Positions 55,865-64,000 of a stretch of 64,000 bases of DNA are shown here, in pieces. The notes under the pieces were generated by a model. That model was given only the letters and a program-made list of their open reading frames with translations, was not told where the DNA came from and searched no databases. Location of the stretch: assembly GCA_023935145.1 (NCBI GenBank), contig CM043699.1, positions 74,713,138-74,777,137 on the forward strand, read 5' to 3'. The number at the start of each line of letters is the position of its first letter. Within the stretch, counting starts at the first letter, position 1. The position numbers were made by a program, and so were the translations under genes. This DNA comes from Bretschneidera sinensis. Its lineage: Eukaryota > Streptophyta > Magnoliopsida > Brassicales > Akaniaceae.

Positions 55865-57137
55865 TGTTGTGCATTTATCTACCTAAATAAATAAGTAAAT
55901 AATCGTACTTGTTTTACTTGCAAGTGCACAAGGTCAATAGTAGCATAGTGTGCAAGTGCGAGATCATTTCCACATGGATTGGTGAATTTCGATTTAGAAT
56001 TATTTTCCCAAAGTAAAAAGAGAAATAAAAGTGAGGTGTGAGTTAATAATAATAAGGACATAGGGCTATGATATCCACCACTAATTATACTTTCCCACTA
56101 AGTAAGGTGCCAATGCTCTAGCCTTATTATGAATACTTAATGGTTGCCAACCTAAGGGCTTGGTCCACACCTTAGGTTATTGATCTCCGTAAGCAACGAG
56201 TTAGGCATGGTGTATACTCTAACTCTTATCTCTCTTAAGGGATTCAACATGGGTGTATATTGAGTTGTTCCTTAAGAGAGCATAAGGGCTGTGGAGATCG
56301 ACAACCACACGGGACCTAGGGCTTGGTCAGCTCCTAGTTTCCCATGTTGATTAACCCAAGAATTCGGTGTGGATATCTTTTGTTACTTTTGTTGAACCCA
56401 GGACTCGGTCATCTCATCCACATTGATTCAAGTAACCAATCCATACCACATGCGAAAGTTGATCAGACACATACATATGAGTAATTGAAATACAAACAGG
56501 TATTAATCAAGTTAAGCATTATAACATGGCTATAGGCAAAGGTAATCAGTGAATATATATGTGGAAAAGCATAACTAGGGCTTCAATCAAGCCCTATAAG
56601 AGTTTAGTTACACATGCTAGTTAAACTAAACATTCTAACCATAATAAAACAAAAACAGAAAAATAAAACTCGAAGAAGACTCGGGAGATGAGTCATCAAT
56701 TCCTCTCCTAAGCTTGCAACTTCAAGTCTCAAACAAAAGGTATAGTTTCTGTGTTTTATAAGGCTATATATAGGGCCCTAAGGGTGCCCCGAAACCTTAA
56801 TTTCCTATTTGAGGTCCGGAGACTTCTTTTCATATCTGGCTCTGTCGCCTCTGGAGTGTGTGCACTCGAGTGTATGCGAGCTGCGCTCGAGCCTTCTAAG
56901 TGTGCGCTCGTGCGCTGTGCTCTCGATCACAAGGGAGGTGCGCTCGAGTGCACCTTGCTGGGTTTATAGAACTTTACTTTTCATCCCTTAAGGCTCCAAA
57001 ATGTCATCTTTTTGCCCAAGCCCTATGAAAAACACATAAAACACGAAAAATGAAATAGAATATACTAAAATAGATAAATAGAGAGCCTAACAAGCGTAAA
57101 TTAAGGGGCTTAAATATGACTATTTAAGCACTTATCA
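55865..57137 (-). repeat. 3' LTR of K
   Basis: TGTTGTGCATTT to CACTTATCA on +, 1273 bp. GCGATCGAGCGC-type cluster at 56857-56957; minus-strand TATA (ctatatata, 56773-56764) about 87 bp after it in the sense direction; U5 motif near 55960-55985. Confidence 0.92.
56857..56957 (-). repeat. GC-rich motif cluster in the 3' LTR of K
   Basis: Variants of gtgcgctcgagcgcac and gcgctcgatcac, partly degenerate, in the same position as the cluster of B. Confidence 0.75.
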
Positions 57138-58480
57138 CACCCCCAAACTTAAATATTTCTAGTCCCTTAGCAATACAAAACGAATAGACTATGTCAAAAC
57201 AAAATTTAAAGATAAATGCATTTTTCATGATATCCAAAAATTTGGATTGCATGTAAAACCATGATGACCGTTCATGAGTAAGCTTATAATAAAAACACAT
57301 TTTTGTATTGAATAAGGGTCTTTAAAGGCTTATGTTACTTACCTAAGGGTGGCTTAAGTCATTGCAAGTTTGATTTGTGTATGATGAGTTAGCACTTATA
57401 AGATGGGGCTTCCAAATAATTTTGATGTTTAGTGTTTCGGTGCCCAAACCTTCATCAAATTTCTTATAAAAAAGAACAAAAATGGCATAATGCTTGCTTC
57501 TTTTATTTTTTTCTTTTATCATGAGATTTTTGCCATATTGAGTTCCATTAAGCTTTCTAATTGACCATTGTAACGAGTGTTTAGCCAATGAATCCCAAAC
57601 CAGATGGTTTTAGGACATTAGGTGTAAAGACACCCCTAAGGACTTACTAACTCGAGTCAAAAAGGCTACGGAACTAACAGGTCTTAATGCTTCTAAGTGA
57701 AATTTTCACCTTTTGACGTGAACACTCACTGCTTACTGAGGCAAGAGGCCCAGTTACTCAGTAGAAATTTTTATTATGATCATTTTTGACGTGAACGCTC
57801 ACTGCTTACTGAGGTAAGAGGTCCAGTTACTCAGTGGAAAGTTTTTAATAATCGTTAGAAGCTTTTTATTCTCTTTTTGCATGATGGACATTTTTCTTTA
57901 TTTTTCTTATGCCAAAGTGTTCTATTAACAAGTTATCTGATTATAATTAGGCCATGGAAACATATACATAAGAATTATATGTCATACCCTACACAAAATG
58001 CGTGCTAATGTGCTCGTGTTAGATCGGGATCAAATTCGTGAATTCTTAAGTGCCTTGAGGTAGGTAACTAAACTTTTAAAATTCCTATTTAAAAGACTAT
58101 ATGTTTTAGATTTTAAGCTTACTAATGAAGTTCTATCATATTTTTAAATCAACCAAATTTTTTATCACAAAATAAATCTGTATTTATCTTTTCTAAAAAA
58201 AAAAACTAGAACCTAATGTGTGCATGTGTCTCCCACTACCCCCAAACTTAATATACACATTATCCCCAATGTGTGTGTGGCATGGAAAGATTTGACCTGG
58301 GAGATGGAGAACTAGGTTGCTTGTATTGCTCGTACACGCCCCCAAACTTGAACTGGATGCACGCACTAAGTTCCTGACAAAGAAAAATAAACGTTGTGCC
58401 AAAAAACAAGAAATATAGATAATAAACATATAAATATAAACATATCTAAAAGAAAAATACTATAATGAAAAGGATATGCT
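57138..58480 (-). other. PPT and 3' noncoding region of K
   Basis: Terminal PPT at 57138-57150 (cacccccaaactta on +). Aaccatctggtt hairpin segment at about 57560-57660, tandem duplication (57700-57850), internal PPT copies at 58237-58250 (with the ccccaatgtg box) and 58338-58350, acceptor-like ctgacaaagaaaaa near 58374. Same order as B and C. Confidence 0.75.
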
Positions 58481-58528
58481 TTGGGGTGCCTCCCATGAGC
58501 GCTAAGTTTTACGTCTTCAGCCAGACAG
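58481..58528 (-). other. Conserved block 1 of K
   Basis: ttggggtgcctcccatgagc, gctaagttttacgtcttcag, ccagacag on +, 10 nt beyond the stop of the extra ORF. Confidence 0.88.
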
Positions 58529-58537
58529 AGTATCCTC

Positions 58538-59626
58538 TCACTGCTGATCATCGGGTGGTGCAGTCGAAGAGGTACTGGGTACCGGAGGTAGGCCATCAAG
58601 GATGGCCTGTAGCATCCCCTCCTGCCATGTAAATTGCGCCTCCAAACCATCTATGCGCTGGTGCACTAGTGATGTAGCTGTAGATACCTCACCTTGAAAG
58701 GAGAACAACTCAGTAAGAAAGCGCTGGGACTCAGTGGGTCCCATATCCGGATGGTTCTCCTCCCTCGGAGGGCTCACTTCACTGTCGGGCGCTCGATATC
58801 CATAGGATCATCTGCCATAGGCTCAGCAATAGGAATCGATGCCTGGGGTCTTCAAGGCATGTGGGACTGGCTGAGGCTCCACTAGGCTCTCCCAAAGAAT
58901 GGATGATCGCTAACTGGCCTATCTATAGAGGAGCTTCTAATTCCCTTCTTCTTGAATATGTGGCTGAGCAAGAAGGGAAACGGGAGTCCCAAAGCATTAG
59001 CCGTGGTGGTCTGATGGCTATGTACACTATCCCAAAACTTATGTATCTAACTCCATATGACTGTTGGGATAGAGTACCAGTGACCTCGGTGAAAGGTATA
59101 GAGAGCCTGTAGGAACTGATCACTCTTCTGTGTCTTATGCCCAAAATACACACGTTACGCTGGAGGATGGAATCTATGAACCATAAACGAGGAGGCAACC
59201 TCGATTGGCTACCTGCATTGTTGTGCTTGTCCACATACTGGCCCGCACATATGTCCTCGATGATGTGTGGCAGAGAAAACGGGTCTGGCTACTCCTCCAT
59301 ATGGCTGTCCTCTAGAGGGGACTCATCACTGCAATGGAGGGAACTGGCGATGTCGGCGGTGGTTAGCTCTATGAACCTGCCTTAGACTAAGGATGATAGA
59401 ATCTCTGGTCTGGTGCAGTCATAATTCAGGTTCTCGTAGAAGCTGACCATGAATCAGGTGTATACCATCGAATAGATCGACTTGAACAGCTGCTTGAGAC
59501 CCCGATTCTTGAACTCTTGGACCACCCATCTATGTTAAATGTAGTTTCGAACAGTATTTCACACTACTCGAAACTGGGTCGGGATGCCTGGTGGCGGCTG
59601 CTAGAAACTCGGGAGGTGGAGGCCAT
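58538..59626 (-). pseudogene. Extra 3' ORF of K (same protein as in B)
   Basis: ATG at 59626 (MASTSRVSSSRHQ). After a stop: EILFETTFNI, further frame changes, then IIEDICAGQYV-type text and MDKHNNAGSQSRLPPRLWFIDSILQRNV (from 59234). The C-terminal part is intact: SPPREENHPDMGPTESQRFL, SLVHQRIDGLEAQFTWQEGMLQAILDGLPP, STAPPDDQQ-stop. The match to B across the whole length and at the stop (DQQ) shows a real, once-selected protein. No domain is firmly recognised; no clear membrane segment. Confidence 0.65.
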
Positions 59627-60496
59627 GTGTTTGTAGAAAAACAGTGTAGCTTCTGGTGTGATTGCACTCGATCGCACAGATTGAGATGCGCTCGATCATA
59701 AAGTACCAGCGCTCGAGCACAATGAGTCAGACAATTTGTCGAACAATTGATGTGCACCAAACACTCGAAGCTGTAGAAAAAACAGAACCCACGAACTCGA
59801 TCCTAACCCCCTGCAAATATGAAATAATCTCAATAAAAAACAACCATAACACAAGGTAAATAATAGTAGAAAGATTTCATCAATCAAGAATCCTGTGCGA
59901 TGGTGTATAAATATATAGAAATAAAAAATATGGGTATACTTTGTGTTCTAAGGACGACAATGGTTATGCAGTGGGAAGGAGAAATAAAGTTTGTTGTGCT
60001 GGTGGTGGTGTTCATTTATGGTAGTGAGGTAGTGGTGGTGTGGGGTGCTGAAGGTGAGAAGGAGGTTTAGAAGTAGATTTTTGAGTTGGGTGAAGGTAAG
60101 TGCGATAGATGGAAATAGGAAGTGCGTTAGAGCGTAAGGTAAGAAAAATGGATTTGTGAGTGAAGTGTGAATAAAAGCCTTCATGTGCCTTCTCTGCCTC
60201 GAGTGCGCTCGAGTGCATAGTGAAATGCGCTCGATCGTACTTATATGCAAGTGTGCTTGTTCATGATGGGCATAGTGGATGTGCGCTCGAGCACACTGAA
60301 TGGTGCGCTCGAGCGCAAGGCAACATGTATGGACAAAATAGAAACTTACCAAGTCTGGCATGATAAAGTAAGAACAGTACAGCCTTAACCTTCTTGTACT
60401 TTAGTGGCTTCAGTACCACTAACCTCGATAGAGGCGCTTGAGCTATATTTTATGCAAATGGGGATTGCTCAAGCGCTCTCTATGGTGGCTTCAGTG
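59627..60496 (-). promoter_or_regulatory. Leader upstream of the extra ORF of K
   Basis: Two motif clusters (59650-59720 and 60195-60325) bracket a stretch that is C/T/A-rich on the sense strand (about 60190-59990). An acceptor-like tract, tttcatatttgcag, falls near 59824-59811, matching that of B. No clear GT donor remains. The open frame 60361-59948 here is a low-complexity by-product. Confidence 0.45.
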
Positions 60497-63058
60497 TTAC
60501 TTTCTTTGAAGGTGGCAATTAGAGCCCACATCAAGTGGTTCCAATGCCTTTAATAGCTGCTGCTTCTCTAATTTTGGTGCCTGGTCAATAAAATGGGGAA
60601 AAATAGTATTTGTAAGTTCAGGATTTTCAACTTGACGGTTATACTTACTTGCAGGCCTTGGTGTGTTCTTGGCGGGGTGCACATCTCTATCGAGGTCTTT
60701 AATCACATTGTCATCTGCTGGCCTAATATCCAATCTTGCGTCACCATGGGTGGGGATGGTCTCAAATAGAGCGGTGTGATGGACTTGAGACCCTTTCTCA
60801 ACAATACCTTGTAATAAGCTTATATTAGAATATTCATTAGCATTTTTGGTTGATTCAAAGGTATTAAATATTTTGAATTCCATCTCCTCATCATTTACTT
60901 TCATAGTGATAATGCCTCTTTTTACACTAATATTTGTGTCAGCTGTGATCATAAATGGTCTTCCTAGGATGATGGGGAGTGGCAATGGCAAATGACATTC
61001 TTCCATATATAAGACAATAAAATCAGCAGGTAAAATAAATTTACCTACTCTTACCAAAACATCCTCGAGGATACCTCTCGGTCGTTTGATGCTTCTGCCG
61101 GCCAATTGTAAAGCGATGAAGGTTGGTTGAAGCTCCCCCAACCTTGGTGTCTCAAATACACTATATGGTAGCAGATTGACACTCGCTCCTAGATCCAATA
61201 GTGCATGCTCGAATAGCTGGTCACCTAGTTTGCAAAGAATGGTAAAACTACCCGGATCTTTTAGTTTTGGTGGTAATTTTCTTAATAGCACAGCACTTAC
61301 CTCTTCAGTCTGGGCTATTGTCTCATGTTCCTGAAACTTCCTTTTGTTAGTGCAACAATCTTTTAAAAACTTAGTATACGTAGGAATTTGTTTAATTGCA
61401 TCTAATAAAGGAATGTTTATTTCCACCTTTTTCAAAGTTTCGAAAATGTCACTCAGTTTAGTCTCTTTTTTAGATTTTACTAACCTTTGAGGGAAGGGTG
61501 GAGGTGCATTTACCTTTTCTATCTCACTTACCTTAGAGGTGGATGCTTTGGCTAGAGATGCTCGTGCAGGCTCATCGATGCCTATGATCTTTCCACTTCT
61601 CAGGGTTGTCACAGCATTCAATTGTTGATGTCCTCTTGGATTAGGTATTGGTTGGGCGGGAAGCTCACCTTGTTTTCTACTACTTAGTTCTTTGGCCAAT
61701 TACCCCATTTGTATCTCTAATCCTTGAATGGCTTGATAATGTTTTGCAGTGATTTGTCTCATCTCAGTCCGAAATTGCCTCGTTTCTTCCATGAATTGTT
61801 CATCTGAAGTCATTAGTTGTTGCTGCTGAGTTGCTGATTGCCTCACAAGACTTTCGAGGTCACTTTTCTTTGTCTCGGGAGCTGAGTGAGCTGCTGGTTG
61901 GAAGTTTCTTTGCTGCCCTTGACTGTTCTAATTGTTGCTCCAAGAAAAATTCGGGTGATTCCGCCATCTAGGGTTGTAGGTGTTTGCATAAGGATTGTTT
62001 TTTGGCAGATAGTTGTTTGGTCCTATAAAGTTTGCTTGCTCATGATCTGCAGATGAATACAAAGGACACGCATTAGTATTATGATCAAATTGGGAACAAA
62101 TAGCATATACCTGGAGTGGTGTAGTTGGTGGGTTAGGTGAGGCATTTTGTGCAGCCATGGCTTTAACCAACAGTTCTAGTTTCCTCTCCACAGCAGCTAT
62201 CTGAGTAGACGATCCTCCATTTAAATTTACCTCATATATATCCTCACTTTTGGTTACATGTCTTCCTCGAGAGGAGAACTGCTGAGTGTGTTCACTTAGG
62301 GTTTCGAAGAGTTCCATCCCTTCTTCGTTGCTTTTCTCCATCAGCACTCCTCCACAACCTGAATCTACAATATTTTTGTTAGTATCACTTAAACCTTCAT
62401 AGAAAGCTTGTACCAGTTCGTCTTGAGGTAGGTTGTAGTGTGGGCATTTGAGTAACAGCTCGTTGAAGTGTCCTCATGCCTCGAAAAATAGATCTCCATC
62501 CTTTTGTTGGAAGGACTGAATTTCCTTTCTCATTTACTTTGTCTTTTGGGCTGGGAAAAACTTCTTTAAGAATTTGCTAGCCAACTCCTCCCATGTGTGG
62601 ATAGAAACTGTAGGTAAGGAATTGTACCACAGTTTAGCATTATCTTTTAAGGAAAAAGGGAAAAGAATTAACCTTATTCCTTCTTGGTCTAAGCATCGGA
62701 TGTGCTGGAATTTGTAAAGATCGAAGAACTATCGAAGGTGCAAGTGTGGGTCCTCACTAGGTGTACCCCTAAAGTGAGTCAGTGCACAGAGTATCTGTGG
62801 AGATATGTAGCAGTTTCCTTCCACCTCAGGTTGATACGCAATGCACGATGGTTGATCGAGGTTCTGTGGGATGAAGAATTACTTCATCGGCCTCCGCTCA
62901 GGTGGTTGCTGATTGTCGATCTGTTCCGCCATTGGTACTTCTTCCTCAATCCCTTCTTCTACCTTTTTTGAGTTGTCTTTAAGCCTTTGTCGGATCGTTC
63001 GCTCAAGCTCAGTATCGAGGGGGAAGAACTTTGGATGCTTAGATCGAAGCGTGTGCAT
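60497..63058 (-). pseudogene. Gag and protease of K
   Basis: ATG at 63058 (MHTLRSKHPKFFPLD). Gag: FRGTPSEDPHLHLR-stop-FFDLYKFQHI, FSLKDNAKLWYNSLPTVSIHTWEEL, FNELLLKCPHYNLPQDELVQAFYEGL, LMEKSNEEGMELFETLSEHTQQFSSRG. The zinc knuckle has lost its first Cys (QVYAICSQFDHNTNAC; Cys in B). Open stretch 61699-60497: linker, LRKLPPKLKDPGSFTILCKLGDQLFE, ALLDLGASVNLLPYS (DLGA active site), RGILEDVLVRVGKFILPADFIVL, PIILGRPFMITADTNISV, then FIDQAPKLEKQQ and a jump to sequence 3' of integrase. Stops near 62885, 62535, 62478, 61925 and 61702. Confidence 0.9.
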
Positions 63059-63353
63059 GAATCGGTGGCAGTCACTTAAGTGCAACAGTCAAACACTGCT
63101 GCTCGGGTAACTCTCTGCCTCAATTGCTCTCGATCGTATAGGGGGGTGCGCTCGATCGCAAGTGGCACAGAGAGCTCACCTGGAATGCCTGAAACAGAAA
63201 ACAGAAAGAATTCGATTAGGGTTGTAAAATAAAAATAAGATAAAAACAAAAACTTAAAATTTTTGAGATTTTTGACAAAACTAGAAATATAATGAAAAGG
63301 AAATAATGATTAAACTAAATGAAAAAGTAATTCTAAAAAGAAATTTAAGCGTA

Positions 63354-63371
63354 ATCTCGACAACGGCACCA
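63354..63371 (-). other. Primer-binding site of K (tRNA-Asp, degenerate)
   Basis: atctcgacaacggcacca on +, about five mismatches, 6 nt from the LTR. The leader 63059-63353 has GCGATCGAGCGC motif copies (63120-63165) and a T-rich sense strand. Confidence 0.75.
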
Positions 63372-63377
63372 AAAACT

Positions 63378-64000
63378 TGTTGTGCGTTTATCTACCTAAA
63401 TAAATAAGCAAATAATCGTACTTGTTTTACTTGCAAGTGCACAAGGTCAATAGTAGCATAGTGTGCAAGTGCAAGATCATTTCCACAGGGATTGGTGAAT
63501 TTCGATTTAGAATTATTTTCCCAAAGTAAAAAGAGAAATAAAAGTGAGGTGTGGGTTAATAATAATAAGGACATAGGGCTGTGATATCCACCACTAATTA
63601 CACTTTCCCACTAAGTAAGGTGCCAATGCTCTAGCCTTATTATGAATACCTAATGGTTGCCAACCTAAGGGCTTGGTCCACACCTTAGGCTATTGATCTC
63701 CCTAAGCAACGAGTTAGGCATGGTGTATACTCTAACTCTTGTCTCTCTTAAGGGATTCAGCATGGGTGTATACTGAGTTGTTCCTTAAGAGAGCATAAGG
63801 GCTGTGGAGATCAACAACCACATGGGACCTAAGGCTTGGTCCGCTCCCGGTTTTCCATGTTGATTAACCCAAGAATCCGGTGTGGATATCTTTTGTTACT
63901 TTTGTTGAACCCAGGACTCGGTCATCTCATCCACATTGATTCAACTAACCAATCCATACCACATGCATAAGTTAATCAGACACATACATATGAGGAATTT
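63378..64000 (-). repeat. 5' LTR of K (partial, runs off the window)
   Basis: TGTTGTGCGTTT on +, nearly identical to 55865-56487, suggesting a recent insertion. U5 motif near 63474-63494. Confidence 0.92.

Larger units (their letters stand above)
55865..64000 (-). mobile_element. Element K: relative of B without RT or integrase
   Basis: LTRs like those of B, inserted in J; TSD would be tccca (55860-55864), other copy outside. On the minus strand: LTR from beyond 64000 to 63378, PBS, gag and protease, then directly the leader, extra ORF, block 1, 3' noncoding region, PPT and LTR. RT, RNase H and integrase, present in B, are deleted with a junction near 60540. Non-autonomous deletion derivative of the B family. 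Confidence 0.92.

Noticed and set aside
1..64000. Host protein-coding genes
   Set aside because: Every long frame is either part of a retrotransposon or a shadow of one; no conserved plant gene is recognised.

Overview
The window reads as plant nuclear DNA, probably from a eudicot (a guess from AT-richness and element types; the species cannot be told). I recognise no host gene, tRNA or rRNA gene. Almost every base can be assigned to LTR retrotransposons inserted into one another. I name them A to L. Boundaries come from TG...CA-type LTR ends, 5-bp target-site duplications (TSDs), primer-binding sites (PBS) and interrupted host reading frames.

Left half (1-34680). A is a decayed Ty3/gypsy chromovirus on the + strand (integrase at 2230-3165, integrase C-terminus and chromodomain-like end at 33733-34143). 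L, a minus-strand tRNA-Asp-primed element, enters from the left edge and ends in A at 2229. B, an Athila/Tat-like Ty3/gypsy element on the + strand (3166-33732, TSD aaaac/caaac), splits A. B has gag, protease, RT-RNase H, integrase and an extra 3' ORF, all broken. Three elements sit in B: C (8226-14439, minus, TSD aggtt/aggct) between RNase H and integrase; D (19036-26045, plus, TSD ataca) in the 3' noncoding part; E (26647-32867, minus, TSD cttcc) in the 3' LTR.

Right half (34681-64000). A (GT)n(AT)n microsatellite separates A from F, an old Ty1/copia element on the minus strand. G, a Tork-like Ty1/copia element on the minus strand (36778-50917, TSD catac), splits F inside its reverse transcriptase. 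H (37105-44954, minus, TSD agtcc) sits in G's 3' LTR, and solo LTR I (39950-41230, TSD atctt) sits in H. J, a SIRE-like Ty1/copia element on the + strand, starts at 51266 and truncates F. K, a minus-strand relative of B, interrupts J at 55865 and runs off the right edge.

How the parts relate. B, C, D, E, H, K and L share a PBS complementary to the 3' end of tRNA-Asp. Of the six whose internal region can be read, only B retains RT, RNase H and integrase. C, E and H keep only gag; D and K keep gag plus protease. They look like non-autonomous elements moved in trans, with B or a relative as the plausible former helper. All six share noncoding landmarks: a block of about 50 nt with a small hairpin just after the last ORF, extra copies of the polypurine tract, and a U5 motif. 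In five LTR families a cluster of GC-rich quasi-palindromes lies just upstream of the TATA box. These shared noncoding signals, not the broken ORFs, are the most interesting content. All judgments are by eye; no alignment or database search was run.
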